A DNA stretch of 64,000 bases, from contig NZ_AOHZ01000086.1 of NCBI RefSeq assembly GCF_000337215.1, forward strand, positions 7,791 through 71,790, in the 5' to 3' direction. This DNA is from Natronolimnohabitans innermongolicus JCM 12255. Lineage in GTDB: Archaea; Halobacteriota; Halobacteria; Halobacteriales; Natrialbaceae. How positions within the stretch are numbered: the stretch's first letter is position 1; each line of letters opens with the position of its first letter. Positions 34,822 through 43,031 of the stretch are shown one piece after another. The notes beneath the pieces are model-generated. The model was given only the letters and a program-made list of their open reading frames with translations. It had not been told where the DNA came from and searched no databases. A program made the position numbers and the translations under genes.

Positions 34822-35814
34822 TTACGCCGGAACGTAGTACCGAACGCCGTCCTCGAGTCGCGAGTCGAGGCGCCCCTCCGTCTCGAGGTGGGCGAGCATG
34901 CCGACCGTTTCGACGAGCAGGCGCTCGATATCGTGTTTTCGCCCCGCTCGGCTGGCCGCGAGGCCAAACGCCGTCGTTCCGTCGACCGAGACCGACTCGG
35001 CGGTCTCCTCGAGACGCGACTCGATGTCCGCGATCGATCGCGCGACCATGGCCTCGTACTCGGAGTGTACCGGACCGTGGCCGGGGTAGACGCGGTCGAC
35101 GTCGGCGGACCTGATGCGACGAAGCGACTCGAGGAAGGTCGTGACCGACTCGCGGACGCCGTCGTCGAAGTTGACGAGCAGCGCCGGCGCACGAAACGGT
35201 TCCATCGCGACGTCGCCGGAAAACAGCGCCCGCTCGCCGTCGAGTTCCGTTCGGTAGCAGTACTGCGAGACGTGATGGCCCGGCGCGTGGATCGGCTCGA
35301 CCTCGAGCGGGCCGACGTCGATGGGCGTCCCGTGGTCGAGCCAGACGTCGACCGCCTCGAGCGGCAGCAGGGTCCGGATGGTTCGGTGAAATCCGACGAG
35401 TCGCTCGGTCGCGGTATCGAGTACGTCGTCGTCGACGCCGGCCTCGACGAGGTTCGTCCGGGTCGCCGCTGCGACCGTCTCTATGTCTCGCTCGTACCGG
35501 GTTGCGATCTCTCGCGGCGCGTACACGGTCGGCGATCCGTTCTCGAGCAGCGTCCGCACCTGCCCGATGTGGTCTCTGTGCGCGTGAGTGAGCAGCAGGT
35601 GGTCGACGTCACCGGGATCGCATCGGGAGGCGGCCAGTTCGGCGGCGAGTTCGCTTCTGGCGTCGTCGCCGGGCATTCCCGCGTCGACGAGGACCGGTTC
35701 GTCACCGTCGAGGAGGTACGCCGCCGAGTGTCCCGGCGGCCATTCGACCGTGAACTCGAGTCGATGGACGCGCCGCTCGATCCCGCTCGCGGGCGTTCGA
35801 TCGGGCTCTTCCAT
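34822..35814 (-). CDS. Metallo-beta-lactamase fold hydrolase
   Basis: A 330-residue MBL hydrolase with intact dinuclear metal motif THAHRDH (His77, His79, Asp81, His82) and a further GHGPVH segment. The C-terminal 80 residues form a helical and winged region as in glyoxalase II / LACTB2-like proteins. The Met at 35814 is chosen; the frame stays open further upstream only as an antisense-like extension through the neighbouring ligase. It is 77 bp downstream of that ligase. Likely a thioesterase or lactone/ester hydrolase for a CoA-pathway intermediate. Confidence 0.8.
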   Translation of the reverse strand: MEEPDRTPASGIERRVHRLEFTVEWPPGHSAAYLLDGDEPVLVDAGMPGDDARSELAAELAASRCDPGDVDHLLLTHAHRDHIGQVRTLLENGSPTVYAPREIATRYERDIETVAAATRTNLVEAGVDDDVLDTATERLVGFHRTIRTLLPLEAVDVWLDHGTPIDVGPLEVEPIHAPGHHVSQYCYRTELDGERALFSGDVAMEPFRAPALLVNFDDGVRESVTTFLESLRRIRSADVDRVYPGHGPVHSEYEAMVARSIADIESRLEETAESVSVDGTTAFGLAASRAGRKHDIERLLVETVGMLAHLETEGRLDSRLEDGVRYYVPA

Positions 35815-35891
35815 GCACCGTCGTTTGCGAGCGGAGTATATAAGCGCTCGCCGTCGGGCTCGGTTCGGGTCGGTCGGGACGGTTAGGACGG

Positions 35892-37601
35892 TCAGGCCGA
35901 CTCGAGTCCCTCCCGCTCGCGCAGGTCGAGGCGTCGAACCTTCCCCGTCGTCGTCTTCGGCAGTTCGTCGACGAACTCGATCGCGCGCGGATACTGGTAC
36001 TTCGCCAGCCGGGAGCGGACGTGATCCCGGAGCGCCTCTCGCATCGAGTCGGTGGCGTCGGCGTCGTCGGCGAGCACGACGAACGCCTTGGGGATCTCGC
36101 CGCGAGTGTCGTGGGGGACGCCGATGACGCCGGAATCGGCGACCGCGTCGTGGTCGGCCAGACACTCCTCGATCTCCCGCGGGCCGATCTTGTAGCCGGA
36201 GCTGATGATGACGTCGTCCGTTCGACTCCGAAAGGAGAGGTAGCCGTCCTCGGATAACACGCCCAGATCCTCGGTTCGCAACCAGCCGTTTTGCACCTTT
36301 TCGGCGTTCGCGTCCGGCCGATTCCAGTACTCGTCGAAGCACATGGGATTGCCGTCGTACTCGAGTGCGATCTCGCCGACCTCGCCGCGGGCTACGGGGT
36401 CGCCAGTATCGGGGTCCTGAACGCGGACGGTGTGTCCGGGTGCGACGACCCCCATCTTGCCGAACTCGTGGCCGACGCCGAGCGCCGTGCAGTCGGCGAC
36501 GAACTGCAGGGCCTCGGTCTGCCCGTAGACCTCGTGGACGACGGCGTTTTCGAAGACGTCGGTCAGTCGCGTGGCCGTGTCTCGGTCGAGGGCTTCGCCG
36601 CCCTGGACGATGACGCGAACGCTCGAGAGATCGTACCGGCCGGCGCGGTCGGACTGGATTAGCATCCGAAGCGCGGTCGCCGGGCCGCCGGTCATCGTCA
36701 CGTCGTACCGGTCGATCAGTTCGAACTCCCGCGTGGGATCGAATTCGCCGCCCGCGTCGATAACCGTCGGCGTCCCGAAGTACAGCGCCGGGTACAGGCT
36801 GAGATACAGCGACCCGATCCACGACCACTCGACGACGGTGCGGTTGACGTCGTCCTCGCGCACCTGAAGGTTGTACTGGCCGAGCAACACCGCCGGCAGC
36901 GCGCCCAGCATGCTGCGGTGGGGGTGTACCACGCCCTTCGGATTCCCCGTCGTCCCGCTCGTGTAGATCATCATCGCCGGATCGGTCGCCGACGTCGAAA
37001 CGGTCTCGAACGTCGACGCCCGTCCCTCGAGCGCGTCCCAGAATGCCTCCTCTTCGTCGGTCGGCGTCGCCTCACCGACGACGAACGTCGACTCGAGCGC
37101 CGCGAGGTCGCCGGCGACGGGGCGAAGCGCCTCGAGGCTGTCGTCGTGGGCGACGAACGCCCTCGCCTCGCTGTCCTCGAGGCGAAACGACAGCGCGTCC
37201 GGGCCGAGGAGGACGCTCAGCGGAACCGAGACGGCGCCGAGTTTCCACGCCGCGACGTGTGCGACGAGCGTTTCGACCCGCTGGGCACCGCTGACGGCGA
37301 TCCGATCCCCGCGTTCGATTCCGCGGTCCGCGAGGACGCGCGCGAACTGGGTCGCGTACTCGTCGAGTTGGTCGAAGCTGTACCGAGTCGCCGACCCGTC
37401 GCTCGCCCCCTCGCTCGAGGCATCGACGAGCGCGGGACGGCCCTCGCCGGTCGCCCATCGCTCACAGAGGTACGTCGCCATGTTGAACGTCTCGGGGATC
37501 TCCCACTCGAAGGACTCGTACAGGTCCTCGTAGTCGTCCCACTCCTCGCGGAAGAACCGATAGGCGTCCAGGCGCGGCTCGACGTCGCGATCGTCTCTCA
37601 T
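35892..37601 (-). CDS. AMP-forming acyl-CoA synthetase (medium-chain / ACSM-like)
   Basis: A 569-residue ANL enzyme, longer than the other ligases because of an N-terminal region (FFREEWDDYEDLYE) typical of acetyl-CoA-synthetase/ACSM relatives. P-loop IYTSGTTGNPKG, adenylate motif VYGQTEAL, hinge SRTDDVIISSGYK and C-terminal PKTTTGKVRR are present. The ATG at 37601 is preferred to a TTG 15 bases earlier. It is divergent from the SDR at 37742 across 140 bp and followed by the MBL hydrolase. Confidence 0.9.
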   Translation of the reverse strand: MRDDRDVEPRLDAYRFFREEWDDYEDLYESFEWEIPETFNMATYLCERWATGEGRPALVDASSEGASDGSATRYSFDQLDEYATQFARVLADRGIERGDRIAVSGAQRVETLVAHVAAWKLGAVSVPLSVLLGPDALSFRLEDSEARAFVAHDDSLEALRPVAGDLAALESTFVVGEATPTDEEEAFWDALEGRASTFETVSTSATDPAMMIYTSGTTGNPKGVVHPHRSMLGALPAVLLGQYNLQVREDDVNRTVVEWSWIGSLYLSLYPALYFGTPTVIDAGGEFDPTREFELIDRYDVTMTGGPATALRMLIQSDRAGRYDLSSVRVIVQGGEALDRDTATRLTDVFENAVVHEVYGQTEALQFVADCTALGVGHEFGKMGVVAPGHTVRVQDPDTGDPVARGEVGEIALEYDGNPMCFDEYWNRPDANAEKVQNGWLRTEDLGVLSEDGYLSFRSRTDDVIISSGYKIGPREIEECLADHDAVADSGVIGVPHDTRGEIPKAFVVLADDADATDSMREALRDHVRSRLAKYQYPRAIEFVDELPKTTTGKVRRLDLREREGLESA

Positions 37602-37741
37602 GCGTACCAGCAGCAATGTGGACTGTTGTGTTAAGAGTTACCGTCACACGCACTAGTGCGGGCCGCGCGACAACACGAGACACTCCCGTAATTTCCGAAA
37701 GGGTAACTGTTATTGTGGTAGACAGTAACTCACGAGATGGA

Positions 37742-38527
37742 ATGGACCTAGGTATTACCGATAGGACTGCAGTCGTCACGGGCGGTGGCGGCCGAATTGG
37801 TGGTGCAGATTGCCGAACGCTCGCCGAGGAAGGCGTCAACGTCGTTCCGCTGGACGTCGACGTCGACGGAGCCCAGAACGTCGCCGAAGAGATCAACGAA
37901 ACCGCCGGCGGCGGCGACGCCCTGGCGGTGGAGTGCGACCTCACGGACCGAACCGACGTAAGCGAGGCGATGGACGAGGTCAGAGACGAGTTCGGCGGCG
38001 TCGACATCCTCGTGAACAACGCGGCGATGGTCGACGCGAGAGACCGCATCGCCACCTTCGACGACGACGTCTGGGACCGCGACGTCGAAATCAACCTCAC
38101 GGGAACCTACAACATCAGCAAGGAGGTCTTCCCGAACATGTGCGAACGCGGCTGGGGTCGCGTCATCAACATGTCGTCGATGGCCGGCTGGTACGGCGGC
38201 TTCGGGCAGTTTTCCTACTCGGCGACGAAGGCGGCGATGATCGGCGTCGGCAAGACGATGGCCCTAGAGGGCGCTCAGTCGGGCGTCACGTCGAACATCA
38301 TCGCGCCGAATATCGTCGTCGGGGAGTGGTCGGACATGGACCCCGACGAACTCCGAGAGAACGTCGACCCCTACTTCGCCCGGATCGCCGAGGCGACGCC
38401 GATGCGACAACTCGGCAGCGAGGACGACGTCGCGGACATGGTCACCTACCTCAGTTCGGAACAGGCCTCCTACGTTACGGGACAGATCATCGGCGTGACC
38501 GGCGGCGTCGACCTCTTCTCGTTCTGA
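37742..38527 (+). CDS. SDR-family dehydrogenase
   Basis: A 261-residue SDR with TGGGGRIG (13-20), NNAA (92-95) and catalytic Ser146, Tyr159, Lys163 (FSYSATKAA). The classical TGxxxGIG motif is changed to GGGGRIG, so cofactor preference may differ from the SDR at 33779. The start at 37742 has the normal family N-terminus; the upstream frame contains no promoter-compatible Met. A hairpin plus T-run follows its stop. It probably oxidises a hydroxyacyl-CoA, or reduces a keto one. Confidence 0.85.
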   Translation: MDLGITDRTAVVTGGGGRIGGADCRTLAEEGVNVVPLDVDVDGAQNVAEEINETAGGGDALAVECDLTDRTDVSEAMDEVRDEFGGVDILVNNAAMVDARDRIATFDDDVWDRDVEINLTGTYNISKEVFPNMCERGWGRVINMSSMAGWYGGFGQFSYSATKAAMIGVGKTMALEGAQSGVTSNIIAPNIVVGEWSDMDPDELRENVDPYFARIAEATPMRQLGSEDDVADMVTYLSSEQASYVTGQIIGVTGGVDLFSF

Positions 38528-38533
38528 CTTCTT

Positions 38534-38552
38534 CGGAACACGTTCCGTTTTT
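38534..38552 (+). terminator. Hairpin followed by five Ts after the SDR gene
   Basis: The stem cggaac-ac-gttccg (38534-38547) is immediately followed by ttttt and lies 7 bp after the SDR stop. Archaeal termination needs mainly the T-run; the stem makes it a particularly clear site. It separates the SDR from the binding protein at 38622. Confidence 0.6.
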
Positions 38553-38590
38553 ATCTTACCGCTCTCGAGCGGTCACTCGAACACAACGGC

Positions 38591-38598
38591 TATTAACT
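38591..38598 (+). promoter_or_regulatory. TATA box for the binding protein at 38622
   Basis: The element tattaact lies 24-31 nt before the ATG. A second, stronger-looking ttttatat (38608-38615) is too close to the ATG to serve this start. Confidence 0.45.
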
Positions 38599-38621
38599 CG
38601 CGTTCTGTTTTATATCCTGGC

Positions 38622-39683
38622 ATGGAAGGACATGACACTTCACCCGTCACTCGCCGGCGGGTGCTTCAATCCGGTGCGGTTGCGACCGGTGTCGCAATCG
38701 CCGGCTGTCTCGGCGGCAGCGGCGATACGATACAGTACATGGGACGCGGTGGTGCAACGCAGGATGCGTTCAGAGACGTCGTAACGGAGTGGGAAGAGGA
38801 AAACGACGTGGACGTTCAGCACATGGAGGTCGCGGACGACGCGGAGATGCTCAGCGTCCTCGAGGGAAATCCCGGCGAGATCGACCTCTGTAACCCCTCG
38901 CCGAACGGATTCGCACAATTTCGTGACGCGGATATCCTCGCCGATCTCGATTACGGCGAGATTCCCAACTACGACAATATCGACGATCCGTGGCACGATG
39001 TCCCGTTCCTCGAGGACCACGAGGATGGCGTCTACCGGTACATCTCGACCCAGGGGCTCGCGTACAACACCGAAGAAGTCGACGAGTTCGATTCCTGGGA
39101 GGAAATCGAACAGGACGAGTACGAGGGTCAGATCTCGCTGTTCGCGGGCGCGGAAGTACGATTTGCCAACGCTGCGGCCGCCGCGGGCGAAGACATCAAC
39201 GAAATCGGAGACGAAGACGTCTTCGACGCGATCGTCGAGAAAGCCGAGGACCAACACGAGAACGTCTTCCAGTACTGGGCGTCCGGCGACCAACACATGC
39301 AGTTCCTGCGCGAAGAGCAAGCACTCATCTCCTCGGCCTGGGGCGGTCGAGTCCTCTCGCTGCAGGCTGACGACCAACCGATCGAGTACTTCATCCCCGA
39401 AGAGGGTGCCGTCACCCACAGCGAAGGGTACGCGATCCCCGACGGCAGCGAGAATCAAGAGACGGTTCACGAACTCCTCAACTGGCTCTACGAACGGGAG
39501 AACCTGATCGAACTGTCGACGAACATCGACTATCCGATCCCGATCGAAGATCCGCCCGACGAGATCACCGAGTTGCCCGATTATACGGAACACCCGGACG
39601 ATCTGACGTGGATCGACTGGGACGTGGTGTTGCCACACCAACAAGAGATCTCGCAGGCGTTCGACGAAATACGCGGAAGCTAA
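38622..39683 (+). CDS. Tat-exported lipoprotein solute-binding protein, PotD-like (orphan)
   Basis: A 353-residue paralog with Tat motif TRRRVLQSG (10-18) and lipobox Cys29 (VAIAGC). It is the most divergent of the intact paralogs: YMGRGGATQDAFRD replaces the usual ISRGG block, and QHMQFLREEQALISSAWGGR replaces the ligand-region block, so the ligand probably differs. No transporter core genes adjoin it. It follows a terminator and therefore has its own transcript. Confidence 0.87.
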   Translation: MEGHDTSPVTRRRVLQSGAVATGVAIAGCLGGSGDTIQYMGRGGATQDAFRDVVTEWEEENDVDVQHMEVADDAEMLSVLEGNPGEIDLCNPSPNGFAQFRDADILADLDYGEIPNYDNIDDPWHDVPFLEDHEDGVYRYISTQGLAYNTEEVDEFDSWEEIEQDEYEGQISLFAGAEVRFANAAAAAGEDINEIGDEDVFDAIVEKAEDQHENVFQYWASGDQHMQFLREEQALISSAWGGRVLSLQADDQPIEYFIPEEGAVTHSEGYAIPDGSENQETVHELLNWLYERENLIELSTNIDYPIPIEDPPDEITELPDYTEHPDDLTWIDWDVVLPHQQEISQAFDEIRGS

Positions 39684-39779
39684 CCTCCCGGCCGCCGAGG
39701 CCCTGTTTTTGGGCGACCCACGCCCTCGAGCGACCGGTTCGAACGTCGACGTCTCGTTTCTACCGAGTCGACGTGGGCG

Positions 39780-40955
39780 TCACCGGATCGCGTCCGCCTC
39801 TCGAAGCTCCTCGAGTTCCCCGTCGGAGTATCCCACCGCCGAGAGCAGCGACTCGGTGTGTTCGCCCTGGGCGGGCAGGTCTTCGTTCGTCTCCGCCGGC
39901 GTCTCGCTCGAGCGAGCCGGGAAGCCGATTCGGGGCGGCGCGTCGTCGGGGCGTTCGACCAGGTCGCGCGCGTTCAGCTGCGGATGCTCGACCATCTCCG
40001 CGGGGCTGTAGACGCCGCCGAAGGCCGCGTCGACGTCGCCGAGGGCGTCCTCCCACTCCTCGCGGGTCCGCTCTGCGAACAGGGCCTCGAGCTCTTCGGC
40101 CACGGCCGCGAACGTCTCCGGATCGTGGTCTTCGTGGGCGTCGATGAGGTGTTCTTTGTCCACCGCCTCGCAGAACGCGCGCCAGAACTTCGGCTCGAGG
40201 GCGGCGAGGGTCACCCACTCGCCGTCGGCCGTCTCGTAGCTGTCGTACCAGGGGAACGTCCCCGACAGCGCGGTCTGGCCGGGACGCGGTTCGGCGGGGT
40301 CGCCGGTGAGGGCCTGATAGGTCACCGACTGCGAGAACGACGCGACGACGTCGCTCATCGCGACGTCGATGTACTCGCCGCCGGTGTTGCCGAGTTCGCG
40401 CGACAGCAGCGCTTCGGTGATCGCGAACGCGGAGAACAGCCCGCCGCCCATGTCGCCGATCGGATAGCCGGGCATCTGGGGTTTGTCTTCGGGGGATTCG
40501 CGGGTCATATCGAGCAGCCCGGCCAGTCCGACGTAGTTCAGGTCGTGGCCCGCCCGATCCGCCCACGGTCCGTCCTGTCCGTAGCCGGTCAACGAACAGT
40601 AGATCAGCTCCTCGTTGTACGAGCGAAGCGTCTCGTAGTCGATTCCGAGCCGGTCGACGACGCCGGGTCTAAACTGTTCGAAGACGACGTCGGCCGATTC
40701 GACGAGCCGGTAAAAGGCCTCGGTTCCCTCGTCGGATTTCAGATCGAGCGAGACGCTCTTTTTGCCCCTGTTTACCATCTCGAAGATGGCGCCGACGTCC
40801 CGTTCGGAGCGCGGTTGCCCGTGGCGGGCGTAGTCGCCGGCACCCGTGTCTTCGACTTTGATGACTTCGGCGCCGGAGTCGGCGAGCAACTGGGTCGCGT
40901 ACGGTCCCGGAAGCAAGCGCGTGAGGTCGAGTATGCGTACTCCGTCGAGTTGCAT
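39780..40955 (-). CDS. CaiB/BaiF family protein, alpha-methylacyl-CoA racemase-like
   Basis: A 391-residue family III CoA-transferase fold protein. It contains the residues used by alpha-methylacyl-CoA racemase: His137 in AGHDLNYVGLAG, Asp168 in YPIGDMGGG and Glu254 in ALEPKFW. Asp168 is also where true CoA-transferases carry the aspartate that forms a CoA thioester, so the two functions are hard to separate, but the GHDxNY and GDMGGG combination fits racemases best. A racemase would convert (R)- to (S)-2-methylacyl-CoA so that ACADs can act on methyl-branched chains. It converges with the binding protein and lies 74 bp from the hydratase at 41815 on the same strand. Confidence 0.8.
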   Translation of the reverse strand: MQLDGVRILDLTRLLPGPYATQLLADSGAEVIKVEDTGAGDYARHGQPRSERDVGAIFEMVNRGKKSVSLDLKSDEGTEAFYRLVESADVVFEQFRPGVVDRLGIDYETLRSYNEELIYCSLTGYGQDGPWADRAGHDLNYVGLAGLLDMTRESPEDKPQMPGYPIGDMGGGLFSAFAITEALLSRELGNTGGEYIDVAMSDVVASFSQSVTYQALTGDPAEPRPGQTALSGTFPWYDSYETADGEWVTLAALEPKFWRAFCEAVDKEHLIDAHEDHDPETFAAVAEELEALFAERTREEWEDALGDVDAAFGGVYSPAEMVEHPQLNARDLVERPDDAPPRIGFPARSSETPAETNEDLPAQGEHTESLLSAVGYSDGELEELREADAIR

Positions 40956-41029
40956 AGTTTACCATACACGTTCCGGTACTTCAACGTAGGGATTGCTGGC
41001 GGGTCGAAAACGGGGGGTTGTGCGGCTCG

Positions 41030-41815
41030 TTAGCGCCCTTTGAACTCCGGCTCGTAGTCGTCCTCGGCGAACGCGCGAGCGCCCTCTTCGTGGTCTTCGG
41101 TCGCGAGCAGCGGCTCGAACACCGTGTTGTCGTACTCGATGCCCTCCTCGAGGGTCGACTGGGTTGCCATCCGGGCGGAGTCTTTGATCGCCTGGATCGC
41201 CAGCGGCGGCTTCGAGGCGATCGTTTCGGCGAACTCCTGGGTCGTCTCCTCTACGTCGTCGGGGACGCGGTTGACGATACCGAGTTCCTTCGCGCGACTC
41301 GCGCTGATGTGCTCGCCCGTCATCGCGATCTCCTTGGCCGCCGCCGGGTTGGCCAGTTTCGCGATGTACTGGACGCCGCCGGCGCCGGGGATGATTCCCA
41401 GATCGACCTCGGGGAGTCCGAGGCGCGCGTCTTCGTCGGCGAACCGGAAATCACAGGCCATCGCCGTCTCGAGGCCGCCGCCCAGACAGTAGCCCTCGAT
41501 CTTCGCGATGACCGGCGCCGGGAAGTCGCGGATAAACCGGTAGTGGTCCCGGCTGGAACTCGCGCCGGCGGCGGCGTCGTCGAACTCGGTGATGTCGGCG
41601 CCGGCACAGAAGTTCCCCTCCGCGCCCTCGAGGACGACCACTCTGAGTGCGATCTCCTCGTCGTTCTGGTCCTCGAGCAGTCGAAGGCTCTCGATGATGT
41701 CGTCGCGCAGTTGCCCGCTCAGTGCGTTGAGCGCGTCGGGTCGGTTCAGGGTCACGCGGCCAACGCCAGTGTCTTCGTCGAACGCAACCGTCGTCGTATC
41801 TAACGATTCCTGCAT
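41030..41815 (-). CDS. Enoyl-CoA hydratase
   Basis: A 261-residue crotonase-family enzyme with both hydratase acids, Glu116 in LGGGLETAMACDF and Glu136 in LPEVDLGIIPGAGG, and the oxyanion motif FCAGADI. It is the most canonical hydratase of the three in the window. A TATA box lies about 29 nt upstream on the minus strand. The racemase gene follows it after 74 bp, so the two may be co-transcribed. Role: syn-hydration of 2-enoyl-CoA. Confidence 0.92.
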   Translation of the reverse strand: MQESLDTTTVAFDEDTGVGRVTLNRPDALNALSGQLRDDIIESLRLLEDQNDEEIALRVVVLEGAEGNFCAGADITEFDDAAAGASSSRDHYRFIRDFPAPVIAKIEGYCLGGGLETAMACDFRFADEDARLGLPEVDLGIIPGAGGVQYIAKLANPAAAKEIAMTGEHISASRAKELGIVNRVPDDVEETTQEFAETIASKPPLAIQAIKDSARMATQSTLEEGIEYDNTVFEPLLATEDHEEGARAFAEDDYEPEFKGR

Positions 41816-41839
41816 ACAGGTACACGTTTTCGTGACAGC

Positions 41840-41848
41840 ATATAATTA
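41840..41848 (-). promoter_or_regulatory. TATA box of the hydratase/racemase genes
   Basis: The minus-strand AT-rich segment aattatatg is 25-33 nt before the ATG at 41815, suggesting a leaderless transcript divergent from the LLM gene. Confidence 0.55.
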
Positions 41849-41912
41849 TGCCGATGGGTGCCACTGTGAGGTGAACCGCGGTGACGTGGTCCGTTCCGTC
41901 GTGCGGGTATAG

Positions 41913-41920
41913 TTTTATAC
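41913..41920 (+). promoter_or_regulatory. TATA box of the LLM gene at 41946
   Basis: The strong element ttttatac is 26-33 nt before the ATG. Together with the minus-strand TATA at 41840-41848 it makes a compact 130-bp divergent promoter region. Confidence 0.6.
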
Positions 41921-41945
41921 GGTCCGTCTGCAACCATACTGACGT

Positions 41946-42944
41946 ATGACAGACCGAGACGTCTTTTTGCCAGTCGGTGCACAGCCGACGCTCGACGCGC
42001 TCGTCGAGCAGGCGATCGCCGCGGAAGAACTCGGATACGACCGAGCGTGGTTCCCGGAATCGTGGGGTCGAGACGCCGTCACGGCGATTACCGCGGCGGC
42101 GGAACGGACCGACGAGATCGGCCTCGGAACGAGCATCGTCAACGTCTACTCGCGTTCGCCCGCGTTATTGGGCCAGACCGCGGCGACGTTACAGGAGGCG
42201 ACCGACGGCCGGTTCCGCCTCGGCGTCGGCCCGAGCGGACCGATCGTTATCGAGAACTGGCACGGCATGGAGTTCGGCAACCCCCTCCGCCGAACGCGGG
42301 AGACGATCGAGGTCGTCAAGCAGGTGCTGAGCGGCGAGATCGTCGAGTACGACGGCGAATACTTCGATCTGGACGGGTTCAAACTACGGTGTGGCGCGCC
42401 CGACCCGATTCCGCCGATCGACGCCGCGGCGCTCGGCCCGAAGGCGGTCGAACTGGTGGGTCGCTTTGCCGACGGCTGGCACGCGGTCAATTACACCAGA
42501 GGCGGCATCGAAGACCGACTCGAGGACCTCGAGCGAGGGGCCGACCTCGGCGACCGTGACGTCGACGACCTCCGCGTCACTCTGTCGGTCGGATGCTGTG
42601 CGCTCGAGGACGCGGAGCGGGCGAACGACCTCGTCGCCCAGCATATCGCCTTCTACATCGGTGGCATGGGGACGTTCTACCGGGATAACCTCGCTCGGCA
42701 GGGGTACGAGGACCTCGCTCACGAGATCCACGACTCCTGGCAGGAAGACGAACGCGACCACGCGGTCGAGCTCGTCAAGGCCGAACTCCGCGACCAGATG
42801 GGTGCGGCCGGAACGCCGGCCGACGCTCGCGCCCAACTCGAGCAGTTCGAGGAGATCGACGCCGTCGACGCCGTCTACGTCTCGTTCCCGCGCGGAGCGA
42901 CCACCGAGGAGATCCACGAGACGATGGAGGCCCTCGCGCCGTAG
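41946..42944 (+). CDS. LLM-class F420/flavin-dependent oxidoreductase
   Basis: A 332-residue luciferase-like protein with AAEELGYDRAWFPESWGRD, the GTSIVNVYSRSPALLGQTA strand and helix, and EATDGRFRLGVGPSGP for the cofactor phosphate. This pattern is close to the F420-dependent methylene-tetrahydromethanopterin-reductase-like branch. The start at 41946 is fixed by a TATA box 26-33 nt upstream. The ACAD at 43032 follows after 87 bp with its own promoter. Confidence 0.82.
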   Translation: MTDRDVFLPVGAQPTLDALVEQAIAAEELGYDRAWFPESWGRDAVTAITAAAERTDEIGLGTSIVNVYSRSPALLGQTAATLQEATDGRFRLGVGPSGPIVIENWHGMEFGNPLRRTRETIEVVKQVLSGEIVEYDGEYFDLDGFKLRCGAPDPIPPIDAAALGPKAVELVGRFADGWHAVNYTRGGIEDRLEDLERGADLGDRDVDDLRVTLSVGCCALEDAERANDLVAQHIAFYIGGMGTFYRDNLARQGYEDLAHEIHDSWQEDERDHAVELVKAELRDQMGAAGTPADARAQLEQFEEIDAVDAVYVSFPRGATTEEIHETMEALAP

Positions 42945-42997
42945 GCGGATCATCCACCTCGCCGTTAACCACAGAATTTTTACACGAAGCAGTGATC

Positions 42998-43005
42998 TTT
43001 ATATG
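42998..43005 (+). promoter_or_regulatory. TATA box of the ACAD at 43032
   Basis: The element tttatatg is 27-34 nt before the ATG, consistent with a leaderless or near-leaderless transcript separate from the LLM gene. Confidence 0.55.
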
Positions 43006-43031
43006 CTTATTTCGACAACGTGTAGCCACTA

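Noticed and set aside
34822-36828. 668-codon ORF reading as one long MBL protein
   Set aside because: Only the part after the Met at 35814 resembles MBL proteins; the upstream extension is an out-of-frame reading of the ligase gene.
38608-38615. TATA-like ttttatat as promoter of the binding protein at 38622
   Set aside because: It ends only 7 nt before the ATG, too close for transcription to include the start; the element at 38591 fits better.
39706-39718. gccc-tgttttt-gggc as a terminator after the binding protein at 38622
   Set aside because: The T-run is in the loop, not after the stem, and the stem is only 4 bp.
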